Shown here one piece after another: positions 44,622-54,187 of a stretch of DNA of 64,000 bases (position 1 is its first letter; every line of letters starts with the position of its first letter). The position numbers were made by a program, and so were the translations under genes. Below the pieces are notes generated by a model, which was given only the letters and a program-made list of their open reading frames with translations, was not told where the DNA came from and did no database searches. Origin of the DNA: Akkermansia muciniphila (GTDB taxonomy: Bacteria; Verrucomicrobiota; Verrucomicrobiia; Verrucomicrobiales; V1-33); NCBI GenBank assembly GCA_945900785.1, contig CAMDJM010000005.1:1-64000 (forward strand), given 5' to 3'.

Positions 44622-45374
44622 ATGGCACTAAAGCTCCTCATGAACGCTTTTCAACTATTACTGGCCGCTGCGGCGGGGTTTTGCCTGGTGTCCTGCGCGG
44701 TCCCCTCATCCCCGGGCGGCCGCAGTGCTGGCCGGAGCGAATATGGCCATCGCCCTGGGCCTCAGGGATTCCACACCGTGATCCTGGATGCCGGGCATGG
44801 CGGCAGGGACACTGGGGCCACCAGCCCGTGGACACGCCAGTATGAGAAAGACGCCGCGATGGATACGGTGCGCAGGATCCGTCAGGAGCTGGGCAGCGGC
44901 TTTCAGGTGATCCTGATGCGCGATGGCGACTATTTTATTGAATTGGACGACCGGGTGAGCCGGGCCAATGCCCACCCCGGGGCCATCCTGGTCAGCATGC
45001 ACTATAATTATGGCGGCACGAAAACCCGTGGGCCCGAAACCTTTTACTGGCGCATGGACAGCTACAGCCTGGCCAAGCGCATCCAGCGGGAATTGTCAGC
45101 GGCGGTGCCCTCCCAAAATGGGAACCGGGGGCTGGTGCGCCGCCGGATCCGCCTGACACGCAATCCGGAGATCCCCTGCGTGCTGGTGGAAGGCGGTTAC
45201 CTGAGCCAGGTCTCGGAAAGCCGGCTGATCGCCGATGCCGGCTACCGGCAGCGCCTCGCCAAAGCCATCGCCAAAGGCATCCGCGACCAGGCCGCCTATG
45301 GTGACGCCGGGATGGGCCCCCTGCCTCCACCGATCAATGCTCCCATGAGCCGGCCCGCTGATGCCCGGGAATAA
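44622..45374 (+). CDS. N-acetylmuramoyl-L-alanine amidase, lipoprotein
   Basis: 250 residues from the ATG at 44622 (MALKLLMNAFQ); a second ATG six codons later is possible. The signal ends in the lipobox LVSC, so the mature protein should be lipid anchored. The Amidase_3 domain covers about 45-225: HTVILDAGHGG with the first zinc His, the Glu in YEKDAAM, ILVSMHYNY with the second His, and CVLVEGGYLS with the catalytic Glu. It cleaves the bond between N-acetylmuramic acid and the peptide stem of peptidoglycan. It is convergent with the cytochrome/LRR gene. Confidence 0.9.
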   Translation: MALKLLMNAFQLLLAAAAGFCLVSCAVPSSPGGRSAGRSEYGHRPGPQGFHTVILDAGHGGRDTGATSPWTRQYEKDAAMDTVRRIRQELGSGFQVILMRDGDYFIELDDRVSRANAHPGAILVSMHYNYGGTKTRGPETFYWRMDSYSLAKRIQRELSAAVPSQNGNRGLVRRRIRLTRNPEIPCVLVEGGYLSQVSESRLIADAGYRQRLAKAIAKGIRDQAAYGDAGMGPLPPPINAPMSRPADARE

Positions 45375-45464
45375 GGCCCCGGCCCTGACATTAACTAAAA
45401 AACCGGGATGAATTTGAACGGAAGGGAGCAAAGGGCAGGCAGGAGGAGGATTTGGCTCTGGAGC

Positions 45465-47537
45465 CTACTTCAGGTTATCAGGAAGGCTGGCATCCTTGAG
45501 CTTAATGTCGGTTTTCGCACCGCCATCGATCCACCACTTCAGGATCGCCACTTCCTTTTCAGTGAGCTGTTCCTTGTTGGAGGGGGGCATGTGCTCGTCT
45601 TCTTCCTTGGGGAGGGCGGCGCGTTGGATGATCAGGCTTTCCCCTGATTTTCCGGCCACTACGGTCGCTTTGCCGCTGTCGCCGTTTTTCATGAGATCGG
45701 CAAAGGTGTGCATCTTCAGCTTTCCCTTGGATTTTTCCTCCCCGTGGCATCCGGTGCACTTGGCCGCGAAAATGGGGTGGATCAGGGTTTCATAGATCGG
45801 CTTTTCAGGATCGGCGGCAGCGGCCACGACAGGAGCCGCCGGGGTGGCAGGCGTGTTTTGAGCGACGACGGCGACGGCGGTTTTCACTTCCTGATCCCAG
45901 CCCAGATTGATCACGATGGAGGGGAGTTTCGCATGCAGGGCCTCTGCAGCGGGCTTGGTGGCCCCGGTCTGCCACACGTAGAGGTGCTTCAGATTGGGGA
46001 GTTTTTCCAACTTGGCGAGCCCGGCGTCGGTGATCTTGGTGTTGAAGAGATTCAGGTATTCCAGCTTGGAAAGGCCGAGCAGGGAATCGATCCCGGCATC
46101 ACTCACTGCGGTGTTCGGCAGGTGGAGCTTTTTCAGATTGCTCATCCCCGCCAAGCTGGCCAGGCCAGCGTCGGTGACCTTGCTGCGGCTCAGGTTCAAC
46201 TCCGCCAGGCGGCCCGCGAGGGGGACAAACTTGGCCAACTCGGCATCCCCGAATTTATCCGCCACATTCACGCAATTGAAGCTGAGCGCCGGATCATTCT
46301 GAGCCAGCGGGAGAATCGCCACGCCCAATTCTTTTTCCAAAGCCTGAACCGGTGCCATGTCCGGCGCAGGGGCTGCCTCGGGAGTGGCAGCGGATGCAGG
46401 TGCCGCTGCGGGTGCAGGAGCCGCAGCGGGTGCAGGTGCCGCTGCGGGTGCGGGTGCCGCTGCGGGTGCAGGTGCCGCCGCTGGTGCAGGTGCCGCTGCG
46501 GGACCTGCCGCGCCGGCTTCGCCTTGTGCACCGCTGGTCACCATCGGGCCCTTTACCAGGGCTTCCATCTTTTCGCGGATTCCTGCGGGAATGGCTGGGT
46601 CGCCCAGCTTCATCTCCTGACTGGCCCCGGCATCCACCCACCATTGCAGAACCGCCAGTTCCTCCGGGCTCACCTGCGGCTTATTTTCCGGTGGCATGTG
46701 GTCCTCATCGCTGACGGGCAGGAGCAGGCGCGCGATGGACTCGCTGCCGGCGGCCTTACCGGGCACGATGGCGGGTTTTTCACTATCGCCGGCCTTCACC
46801 ATCTCCGGCAGGCTATCGAGCCGCAGGCTGCCTTTTTGTTTTTCAGCCCCGTGACAACTGACACAACGGGACTCCAGGAGCGGGGCAATCACTGCCGCGT
46901 AAACCGTTTGCTCTGCAGCCGCTGCAGCCGCTGCCCCCGTGGCCACCCCAGCCGCCGGCTGGTTCATCAATTTTTTGACCCCTTTCAGAATATCTCCGTG
47001 GGACATGGTGCCGCCAAAATGGCCTGCCACCATAAGGGCAGCAGCAGTGGTCAACAGGGGTGCTCGGTAAAGGGAAGTAGGCATAAGTAGGTTTTTTTGC
47101 TGATGGTGGAGCTTGGCAATGAGGGTAATAAACGTAAGAACCGGCACAGAAATTCCAGCCCAAAAGTGCCATTTTAAAGTTTCCGGATCATATCCCCCGG
47201 AGAGGGACAAAAAGTAGCCGGCAAATACCGCCTTGATCCCAAAAATAAAACCCAGCCACAACAACAGGGTCACTGCGGCATCATGGCGCCGCGTGCGTCC
47301 GCCACACCACTCCGCCGCCACCGCCCCCAGCAGCAGGCCGATGGGCAGATGCAGCAGCAGCGGATGAAACAGCCCAGCCGCCGCCAAGCCCCAGGGCAAA
47401 CTGGAGCCCTGCGGGAATTTAATCACGCAAACGGTGAAAGCCAGGCAGGAAATCACAAAAATCGCCGTCGCAGCAAATTTTTGAAGGGAGGGGGAAAGCA
47501 GTCGGGACAGCATGGAACTATTGGTTAAACGGGTCAT
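45465..47537 (-). CDS. membrane protein with two planctomycete-type cytochrome c domains and leucine-rich repeats
   Basis: 690 residues. Five hydrophobic segments in 1-175 form a DUF2231-like membrane domain (GLFHPLLLHLPIGLLLGAVAAE). A first cytochrome domain has CVSCH at 225-229 and an EDHMPPENKPQV segment. An Ala/Pro linker (about 345-382) made of repeated AAPAPA units follows, then leucine-rich repeats (about 425-545: LAELNLSRSKVTDAGLASL). A second cytochrome domain carries CTGCH at 594-598 and EHMPPSNKEQL. The two heme domains share the same layout, so one arose by duplication. A role in electron transfer at the cell surface is inferred; such proteins often sit in gene sets of unknown physiology in this phylum. 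Confidence 0.85.
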   Translation of the reverse strand: MTRLTNSSMLSRLLSPSLQKFAATAIFVISCLAFTVCVIKFPQGSSLPWGLAAAGLFHPLLLHLPIGLLLGAVAAEWCGGRTRRHDAAVTLLLWLGFIFGIKAVFAGYFLSLSGGYDPETLKWHFWAGISVPVLTFITLIAKLHHQQKNLLMPTSLYRAPLLTTAAALMVAGHFGGTMSHGDILKGVKKLMNQPAAGVATGAAAAAAAEQTVYAAVIAPLLESRCVSCHGAEKQKGSLRLDSLPEMVKAGDSEKPAIVPGKAAGSESIARLLLPVSDEDHMPPENKPQVSPEELAVLQWWVDAGASQEMKLGDPAIPAGIREKMEALVKGPMVTSGAQGEAGAAGPAAAPAPAAAPAPAAAPAPAAAPAPAAAPAPAAAPASAATPEAAPAPDMAPVQALEKELGVAILPLAQNDPALSFNCVNVADKFGDAELAKFVPLAGRLAELNLSRSKVTDAGLASLAGMSNLKKLHLPNTAVSDAGIDSLLGLSKLEYLNLFNTKITDAGLAKLEKLPNLKHLYVWQTGATKPAAEALHAKLPSIVINLGWDQEVKTAVAVVAQNTPATPAAPVVAAAADPEKPIYETLIHPIFAAKCTGCHGEEKSKGKLKMHTFADLMKNGDSGKATVVAGKSGESLIIQRAALPKEEDEHMPPSNKEQLTEKEVAILKWWIDGGAKTDIKLKDASLPDNLK
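46395..46502. repeat. 18-bp coding tandem repeat
   Basis: Six 18-bp units, three of them identical, encode the Ala/Pro linker of the cytochrome/LRR protein on the minus strand. The unit is a multiple of three, so copy-number change would alter linker length without a frameshift. Confidence 0.85.
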
Positions 47538-47665
47538 TGTGAGAATCTTTCAAGGTGTCCGGTAGTCAAATGACGTTCTCCTCATCCCCGTGACCTCCAG
47601 CCAAGCTCCGATCAGGCCGCCAAAACCGATGCCGCTGCGGATTTCCGCACCAGCCGGGCAGCCGG

Positions 47666-48316
47666 TTATTTCCCCAGAGTCTCTTTTTTCCCGAGGTGTT
47701 TCGCCCCTGTTCCCAAAACCCACTCCTCGAGGGCTGCGTTGATCCGGGCCAGCCACTCCCTGATCCGTGTCTTTCCTGACAGCTCCCAGGAAATCCCCGG
47801 TCCCTGAAATCCTGTCGCTGTCATCCCCCGCCGGTCTGCCAGCCAGATCGCCCGGGGCAGATGAAAATCATCCGACACAATCACGCAGCGGGTCACCCCG
47901 AAAGTTTCTTTGGCCCGGATCACAGAATCGAGGGTGCGCAGCCCCGCACAATCAAGGGTGATCACCTGACCGGGCACCCCGCGTGCCACCAGACCATCCC
48001 TCATATCCCGGGGCTCATTGTAATCCGCCTCCCGGTTATCCCCGCTCACCAGGATCTGCTTCACCCGGCCTGCCTTCCACAGCGCCGCCGCCGCATCCAT
48101 CCGCATCTTCCAGTGGAGATTGATCGAACCCGAGGCCAGATTCCGGCTGGTCCCCAGCACCAGGGCCACGGGGGCCTCCGGCACCTGCGCCGCCACCTGC
48201 GTCACCCGTCCGCTGCTGCGCCGCACGATCCAGAGATTGAACCCCACCAACACCAGCACCCCAGCCAGCAGACTGAGTCCAAGCCAGCGGAAGAGTCGTT
48301 TGATAAGCCGTTGCAT
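47666..48316 (-). CDS. sanA: SanA/YdcF-like protein (DUF218)
   Basis: 216 residues from the ATG at 48316 (MQRLIKRLFRWLGLSLLAGV), with one N-terminal transmembrane helix. The frame is open for more than 1 kb upstream, antisense to the ABC exporter, but only this part has family motifs: APVALVLGTSRN, NLHWKMRMDAAAALW, ILVSGDN, YNEPRDM, LDCAGLRTLDSV and VSDDFHLPRAIWLA. SanA is a periplasm-facing protein needed for envelope integrity and vancomycin exclusion in enterobacteria. It is divergent from the ABC exporter, with 60 nt between start codons. Confidence 0.88.
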   Translation of the reverse strand: MQRLIKRLFRWLGLSLLAGVLVLVGFNLWIVRRSSGRVTQVAAQVPEAPVALVLGTSRNLASGSINLHWKMRMDAAAALWKAGRVKQILVSGDNREADYNEPRDMRDGLVARGVPGQVITLDCAGLRTLDSVIRAKETFGVTRCVIVSDDFHLPRAIWLADRRGMTATGFQGPGISWELSGKTRIREWLARINAALEEWVLGTGAKHLGKKETLGK

Positions 48317-48376
48317 CAGGTGGGGGAAAACGCGTCTCTTTCCATCCCCCAACCTGGCGGCCCTGTCAATTCCACT

Positions 48377-50116
48377 ATGAAAACCATCTTCCGCGTCCTG
48401 CCCTGGCTGCGACGCTACCCTGCCCTCGCTGCCGGCCAGTTCGCCTGTGCCATCCTGGGCGTCCTCATGGTCCTCGTGCCTCCCAATGCGGTAAAGACCA
48501 TCATCGACGAGGTGATCGACAAGGGCCATGCGGAGAAACTGCTGCCCTGGGTGCTCTACGCCGCCGCCGCGTGGTTTGGCCGGGACTTCCTCACCACCGC
48601 CCGCATCATCCTCAATAACACCCTGGAACAACACGTCATCTATGACATCCGCAGCGATCTCTACCGCCGCCTGCAGTTGCTGCCCCTGCCATGGTTTGAC
48701 AGCAAACCCACCGGCGACCTCATGACCACCGTGGCGGAAGACGTCACCGCCATGGAGCGCGTCCTCATCGACGGCGTGGAGCAGGGGCTCATCGCCATCC
48801 TGCAACTCGCCGTGGTAGGCGGCTGGATGTTTTATAACAATATCACCCTTGCCTTCATCGGCATGATTCCCCTGCCCTTCCTCGCTGCCGGGGCCTGGTG
48901 GTATACCTCCACCGCCCGGGGCCGCTACAAGGATGTCAGGAACGCCACCAGCGAGATGAATTCGATGCTCCATGATAACATCAGCGGCATCCGCCAGATC
49001 AAGGCCTACGGCATGGAAGAGCCGGAGCACGGGCGCTTCAACAGCTTCAGCCACCGCCTGCGCACCGCCACCCTCCGCGTCATGCGCGCATGGTCGTTTT
49101 ACAATCCCAGCATGAACTTCATCGGTGCCCTCGGCACGGTGCTGGTGCTTTATTTTGGCGGCCAGGCCGTGCTGTCCAAGGCCATGACCCCGGGGCAATT
49201 CACGGGGTTCCTCTTCCTCATGCCCTTTTTCTACGAACCCATCGGCCGCCTCCACTCCCTCAATCAAATCCTCCAGGCCGGCCGCGCCGCCGCCGACCGC
49301 GTCTTTGACATTCTGGAAGCCCCCACCGAGTTGAATGCCGACACCGGCGAAACCCTCCACCTGACCAAAGGCCACGTCCAGTTCAACGATGTCCGCTTCA
49401 CCTACTCCGGCAAATCGGCCACCCTCGCCGGCGTCACCCTCGAGGCCAAACCCGGCCAAGCCATCGCTCTCGTAGGCCCCACCGGTGCCGGGAAGTCCAC
49501 CATCATCAACCTTCTCACCCGCTTCTACGAATTTGATAGCGGATCCATCACCATCGACGGCCAATCCATCAAAAACCTCAACAAACAAAGCCTCCGCAGC
49601 ACCATCGGCTACGTCACCCAGGAGAGCTTCATGTTCAACGGCACCGTCCGCGAAAACCTCCTCATCGCCAAACGTGACGCCACAGATGCCGAACTCTGGA
49701 GCGTCCTCGAATCCGCCAACGCCACCCCCTTCGTCCAGCGCCTCCCTGAGCAGCTCGCCACCCAGGTCGGCGAGCGCGGCGTGCGCCTCAGCGTTGGTGA
49801 AAAACAGCGCATCTCCATCGCCCGCGCCCTTCTCAAAAACCCGCCTATCCTATTGCTCGACGAAGCCACCGCCAGCGTCGACACCGAGACCGAGCGCCTC
49901 ATCCAGCAAGCTCTCGAGCGCCTCATGGTCAACCGCACCACCTTCGTTATCGCCCACCGCCTCAGCACCGTCCGCCACGCCGACCGCATCTACGTCCTCA
50001 ACCTCGGCCAGATTTGTGAACAAGGCACCCACAGGGAACTCCTCCAGCAAAACGGCCTCTACGCCGGCCTCTGCCGCACCTCCCTCATCGCCACAGAAGC
50101 CGAAGCCGTAGTCTAA
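48377..50116 (+). CDS. ABC exporter, MsbA-like half transporter
   Basis: 579 residues from the ATG at 48377. Six membrane helices are predicted in 1-310, and an ATPase domain follows: Walker A GPTGAGKST at 367-375, Q-loop YVTQESFMFNGTVREN, signature RLSVGEKQRISIARAL (Val and Glu in place of the common Gly and Gln) and LLLDEATASVDTETE. Membrane domain first on the chain is the type IV exporter arrangement, as in MsbA. Substrates of this class include lipids and peptides, and none is fixed here. The neighbouring SanA gene suggests an envelope function. Confidence 0.9.
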   Translation: MKTIFRVLPWLRRYPALAAGQFACAILGVLMVLVPPNAVKTIIDEVIDKGHAEKLLPWVLYAAAAWFGRDFLTTARIILNNTLEQHVIYDIRSDLYRRLQLLPLPWFDSKPTGDLMTTVAEDVTAMERVLIDGVEQGLIAILQLAVVGGWMFYNNITLAFIGMIPLPFLAAGAWWYTSTARGRYKDVRNATSEMNSMLHDNISGIRQIKAYGMEEPEHGRFNSFSHRLRTATLRVMRAWSFYNPSMNFIGALGTVLVLYFGGQAVLSKAMTPGQFTGFLFLMPFFYEPIGRLHSLNQILQAGRAAADRVFDILEAPTELNADTGETLHLTKGHVQFNDVRFTYSGKSATLAGVTLEAKPGQAIALVGPTGAGKSTIINLLTRFYEFDSGSITIDGQSIKNLNKQSLRSTIGYVTQESFMFNGTVRENLLIAKRDATDAELWSVLESANATPFVQRLPEQLATQVGERGVRLSVGEKQRISIARALLKNPPILLLDEATASVDTETERLIQQALERLMVNRTTFVIAHRLSTVRHADRIYVLNLGQICEQGTHRELLQQNGLYAGLCRTSLIATEAEAVV

Positions 50117-50268
50117 CCACCGTCGGCACCGGGAACCCATTTCAATTGGCGGGAGCGGCGTGCCTTCACACTCCCGTCTGTCCCCGCATCCAAACCCCAA
50201 CTTTCCCATTTTAATCCCCCACAGCATCCGTTAAAGCCAAGCCATACGCTTCCTGCACCCTGTTTCCT

Positions 50269-50303
50269 GGTAACCGATAACTGATCACCGCCAACTCCCC
50301 ACG
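50269..50303 (+). repeat. heptanucleotide repeat before the HerA-like gene
   Basis: Five degenerate 7-nt units: GGTAACC, GATAACT, GATCACC, GCCAACT, CCCCACG. The array ends four bases before the ATG at 50308. Confidence 0.7.
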
Positions 50304-50307
50304 CCCA

Positions 50308-52815
50308 ATGACGATCTCCCCTTCCGACTACGAAAAGCCCGGCACCTTCTACCTCGGCCGGGAATATGATATCAGCACCAAAACCACCGAGGAAAAACTC
50401 GTCCTCTACGACTCCAAGGACCTCGTCACCCACGGCGTCGTCCTCGGCATGACGGGCAGCGGGAAGACCGGCCTCTGCTTCGCCCTCCTGGAGGAGGCTG
50501 CCATGGATAACATCCCGGCCATCATCATCGACCCCAAAGGCGACCTCTCCAATTTTCTCCTCACCTTCCCCGAACTCACCGGCGACTCCTTCCGCCCCTG
50601 GATCAACGAGGAAGACGCCGCCAAAAAAGGGAAAACCCCTGACGAATTCGCCGCCGGCCAAGCCGCCATGTGGGAGAACGGCCTCGGCGAATGGGGCCAA
50701 TCCGCCGCCCGCATCAGGACCCTGCGCGAGACCGTCGATATCAACATCTTTACCCCCGGCAGCAACGCCGGCATTCCCGTTAGCATCCTCGCCTCCCTCG
50801 GCGCTCCGGACTTCGAAATCATCGACGACAACGAACTCTTTTCCGAGCGCATCGAGACCACCACCAGCTCCATTCTGGGCCTCATCGGCATCACCGCCGA
50901 TCCCATCAACAGCCGCGACCACATCCTCCTCTCCAACATCTTCAACCACAGTTGGCGGGCCGGGGAAAACCTGGACCTTGAGAAGATCATCAACTACGTC
51001 CAGACCCCGCCCTTCGCCAAAGTCGGAGCCCTCGACCTCGAAGCCTTCTATCCGGAAAAGAAGCGCTCCGAACTCGCCATGGGTATCAATAACTTGCTCG
51101 CCAGCCCCGGATTCAGCACGTGGCTCACCGGGGAAGCCCTCGACATCAAGCGCATGCTCCACACCCCGGAGGGCAAGCCCCGCGTCAGCATCTTCAGCAT
51201 CGCCCACCTCAACGACAGCGAGCGCATGTTCTTCGTCTCCCTCATTCTCAATCAAATGGTAGGATGGATGCGCAGCCAGAGCGGCACCACCAGCCTCCGC
51301 GCCTTGTTATACATGGACGAAATCTACGGCTACCTCCCCCCCATCGCCAATCCCCCTTCCAAAAAACCCCTCATGATTCTCCTCAAGCAATCCCGCGCCT
51401 TTGGCCTCGGACTGCTCCTCGCCACCCAAAACCCCGTCGATCTCGACTACAAAGCCCTTTCCAACATCGGCACCTGGTTCCTCGGCCGCCTCCAGACCGA
51501 GAGGGACAAAGCCCGCGTCCTCGACGGACTCGAAGGCGCCGCCTCCTCCCAGGGCAGCAAGTTCGACCGCAGCAGCCTGGAGAAAATGCTCTCCTCCCTC
51601 GGCAACCGCATCTTCCTCATGAACAACGTCCACGAGGACTCCCCCTGCGTTTTCCAGGTCCGTTGGGTCATGTCCTACCTCCGCGGCCCCCTCACCCGCA
51701 CCCAGATCAAAAAACTCATGGACCCCAAGCGGGCCGCCTTCACCGGCACGCCTGTCTCAAATCCTCAATCCCAAATCTCAAATCCCGCACCAGCAGCGTC
51801 TTCTCCATCAACCATCCACCAACCCCCATCAACCCCTGCCACCTCTCCCGCCAGCGGCCGTCCCGGACTCCCTTCGACCGTCAACGAATTTTTCTATCCC
51901 GTCACCAGCCCCAGCGCCCAGGCCATGCCCATGGTCTACCTCCCCGCCATCCTGCGCTCCGCTGAAATGACCTTCTCCGACGCCCCCAAAGACGTCTTCG
52001 TCATGCGGCGGCTCAGCCTCCTCAGCAAACTCAGCGAAGACATGATCACCCTCGACGCCGCCAACGCCATCCGCAGCCGTCTCGACGCCTCCGTCCTCAG
52101 CCGCGAACCCGTCCCGGGCCCCGTCACCTACGCCGCCGTCCCCCCCTTCGCCCTCAAAGCCAGCACCTACACCGCCGCCCGCGACCAGGCCGTCGACTGG
52201 CTCTTCGCCAACGAAACCATCGGCCTCTCCTACTGCGAAAAGTATAACATCTATAGCAAACCTGGCGAACCCGAAGTCGACTTCCGCCTCCGCCTCCAGC
52301 ACCGCGCCAAGGAAGAGCGCGACCGCGAACTCGAAGACCTCCGCCAAAAGTATCAGGGCGACTATCAAAAACTCGGAGCCGCCGCCGCCAAAGCCCAGGC
52401 CACCATGGAACGCGAAGCCGCCCAGGCCCGCAGCGCCAAAATCACCACCGTCGTCAACATCGGCCAAACCATCCTCGGTGCCCTCTTTGGCCGCAAAGCC
52501 CTCAGCCGCACCACCATCAGCAAAACCAGCACCGCCGCCCGCAGCGCCGGGCGCGCCTTCGAACAGCACGGCGACGTCAGCCGCGCCGGGGCCAAACTCG
52601 AAGACATCGAAGGCGAAATGGTCGCCCTCAAAAACCGCATGGACCACGAAATGGAAGCCATCCGCCTCGCCGCCGATCCTGACCACCTCCAGTTCACCAA
52701 TGCCCCCATCCGCGCCCTCAAAAAGAACATCGCCATCAACGCCTTCGGCCTCGCCTGGCTCCCCTACTATCAAACCGGCACCGGCTCCCTCGAACCCGCC
52801 TGGGACGAATCCTGA
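50308..52815 (+). CDS. HerA-like ATP-binding protein
   Basis: 835 residues. The N-terminal half is a HerA/FtsK-like motor: Walker A GMTGSGKTG at 47-55, IIIDPKGDLSNF, Walker B region RALLYMDEIYGYLPP, and LLATQNPVDLDYKALSN. A low-complexity linker at about 483-515 is encoded by a heptanucleotide repeat. The C-terminal half has long charged helices (about 660-720, coiled coil likely) and a small terminal domain. HerA-type ATPases pump DNA in repair or defence, or remodel proteins; no nuclease partner is adjacent, so this is not a HerA-NurA or defence pair. Its function is unknown. Confidence 0.8.
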   Translation: MTISPSDYEKPGTFYLGREYDISTKTTEEKLVLYDSKDLVTHGVVLGMTGSGKTGLCFALLEEAAMDNIPAIIIDPKGDLSNFLLTFPELTGDSFRPWINEEDAAKKGKTPDEFAAGQAAMWENGLGEWGQSAARIRTLRETVDINIFTPGSNAGIPVSILASLGAPDFEIIDDNELFSERIETTTSSILGLIGITADPINSRDHILLSNIFNHSWRAGENLDLEKIINYVQTPPFAKVGALDLEAFYPEKKRSELAMGINNLLASPGFSTWLTGEALDIKRMLHTPEGKPRVSIFSIAHLNDSERMFFVSLILNQMVGWMRSQSGTTSLRALLYMDEIYGYLPPIANPPSKKPLMILLKQSRAFGLGLLLATQNPVDLDYKALSNIGTWFLGRLQTERDKARVLDGLEGAASSQGSKFDRSSLEKMLSSLGNRIFLMNNVHEDSPCVFQVRWVMSYLRGPLTRTQIKKLMDPKRAAFTGTPVSNPQSQISNPAPAASSPSTIHQPPSTPATSPASGRPGLPSTVNEFFYPVTSPSAQAMPMVYLPAILRSAEMTFSDAPKDVFVMRRLSLLSKLSEDMITLDAANAIRSRLDASVLSREPVPGPVTYAAVPPFALKASTYTAARDQAVDWLFANETIGLSYCEKYNIYSKPGEPEVDFRLRLQHRAKEERDRELEDLRQKYQGDYQKLGAAAAKAQATMEREAAQARSAKITTVVNIGQTILGALFGRKALSRTTISKTSTAARSAGRAFEQHGDVSRAGAKLEDIEGEMVALKNRMDHEMEAIRLAADPDHLQFTNAPIRALKKNIAINAFGLAWLPYYQTGTGSLEPAWDES
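51755..51833 (+). repeat. heptanucleotide repeats inside the HerA-like gene
   Basis: Two arrays with 7-nt period lie in the coding sequence: TCTCAAA, TCCTCAA, TCCCAAA, TCTCAAA, TCCCGCA (51755-51789) and CATCAAC, CATCCAC, CAACCCC, CATCAAC (51806-51833). The first uses the same units as the array before the creatininase gene. They encode a disordered linker. Confidence 0.75.
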
Positions 52816-52850
52816 AAACAGGCCCGGCTCCCACCGCGTAATTTGCAGGA

Positions 52851-53468
52851 ATGTGCAACACCTACACCTTGCGGAGGGACTTCGTGAAGACCCGCTGGAA
52901 GGGTGGCAAATGGAATCCCGGCAAGCTCCAATTCAGCCAACTGGAGCATGGCGAAACATGGATCATCCGTCCTACCCGCCCAGCCCCGGTCTTCCTTCAG
53001 GACGAAACCTGCCGCCTGATGCGATGGGGATTTGTGCGGCCCTGGGCCAAGGCCATCAACAATGCCCGGTTGGAAAAAGCCCATTCCCCCATGTGGCAGG
53101 AGGCTTTTGAAAAACGCCGCTGCCTGATCCCGATGAGCGGCTGGTATGAATTCACCGGCCCCACCGGCAACATGACTGCCCACCTGCTGGACGGAGCCGG
53201 GGATGAGCTATTGCTGGCGGCTGGCCTATGGGAACAGAGCCCGGAGTGGGGTGAGTGCTATACCATGCTCATGACGGAATCCGAAGGCGTGATGAAGGAA
53301 ATCCATACCCGCATGCCCATCATCCTTTCCCTGGAAGACGGGGAACAGTTCCTGGCCGGAAACGCAGGCAGCCGCGTCCAGCCTTCCAGGATCGCCGTGC
53401 GCTCAAAAATCGTCCCCAGCCCGCTCAAAAAATCCCGGTCAGGCTATGTCCAGGAGGACCTCTTTTAG
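52851..53468 (+). CDS. SOS response-associated peptidase (SRAP/HMCES family)
   Basis: 205 residues. Cys2, which becomes the N-terminal catalytic residue after Met removal, is present (MCNTYTLR). The family's other elements are MRWGFVRPWAK, INNARLEK with the conserved Asn, RRCLIPMSGWYEF with the catalytic Glu, and IHTRMPIIL with the catalytic His. SRAP proteins crosslink to abasic sites in single-stranded DNA and protect them. It follows the HerA-like gene by 35 nt. No LexA box was recognised upstream. Confidence 0.92.
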   Translation: MCNTYTLRRDFVKTRWKGGKWNPGKLQFSQLEHGETWIIRPTRPAPVFLQDETCRLMRWGFVRPWAKAINNARLEKAHSPMWQEAFEKRRCLIPMSGWYEFTGPTGNMTAHLLDGAGDELLLAAGLWEQSPEWGECYTMLMTESEGVMKEIHTRMPIILSLEDGEQFLAGNAGSRVQPSRIAVRSKIVPSPLKKSRSGYVQEDLF

Positions 53469-53476
53469 GCAACCCC

Positions 53477-54187
53477 TCAACTGATCAACAGCAATCGCGG
53501 GGGATCGCCCGGCAGGGTGTCCGGAGCCCGGTGGATGCAGGGCGGCACCGGGCTGCCAGGATACTGCACCGCGATGCGCCAGAGGTTCCCCTGGCCAAAA
53601 CCAAACGGCTGGGCACCATCCACCGGAGCATAGTGCAGATCATAACAGCATTCCTCAAGGTAGATGAGGAACGCCCTGTCATCCTGGCCACCAAACTCCT
53701 CCAGCAGGGCCGCCCGGGTTTCTGGCAGGTCCACCCGGCGGCAAGCCTGGTCATGGCGCAGACCTTCGCTGGAAGGGCCAAAGTAAGTGCAAAGCCAGGT
53801 ATCCGCCCGGGCGGTGGCGCTATCAGCATGAAAGGAATAGACATCTGTGCGGACTGCTCCGGGCTCTTCCTCCCTGGGATAGCTGGCGATGCAATCAAGG
53901 ATAGGATCCAGACCATGATCGCGGAGCAGCTGCTGGTCTTCCAGCAAAACCTCCACGGCTGCCTTGCCCTGTTCACTGAGCGGCAGCGCCCGGAGGGTGG
54001 CTTCATCCAAGGTATCAATGCCATCCCGCACCTGCAGGTGCTGGACGACCTCCGCAAAATCCCCCGGCAAATCCCGCTGCCAGCACAGGGCATTGACCCC
54101 ATCGGCAAATTCCGTCCCGATCAATTCCTCAAAGCTCCGCACCACTTTGATGCGGGGATAATCAGGAGGGACAATATTCGGGGCCAT
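53477..54187 (-). CDS. DUF1826-like protein
   Basis: 236 residues. It shares landmarks with DUF1826: NALCWQRDLPG near the start, a central FHAD segment (VYSFHADSATARADTWLCTYFGP, here crossing residue 120), and a C-terminal CIHRAP followed by PPRLLLIS. The conserved His-x-Asp and His could bind a metal, but no activity is known for the family. It is convergent with the SRAP gene (8 nt apart). Sequence similarity by eye is moderate. Confidence 0.55.
   Translation of the reverse strand: MAPNIVPPDYPRIKVVRSFEELIGTEFADGVNALCWQRDLPGDFAEVVQHLQVRDGIDTLDEATLRALPLSEQGKAAVEVLLEDQQLLRDHGLDPILDCIASYPREEEPGAVRTDVYSFHADSATARADTWLCTYFGPSSEGLRHDQACRRVDLPETRAALLEEFGGQDDRAFLIYLEECCYDLHYAPVDGAQPFGFGQGNLWRIAVQYPGSPVPPCIHRAPDTLPGDPPRLLLIS

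Noticed and set aside
48317..49588. Extension of the sanA frame upstream of 48316
   Set aside because: It lies antisense to the ABC exporter and has no SanA similarity; the ATG at 48316 starts a good membrane anchor.
50308..52815. HerA-type defence system
   Set aside because: No nuclease, sirtuin or other known partner is adjacent; the neighbours are an ABC exporter and an SRAP protein.
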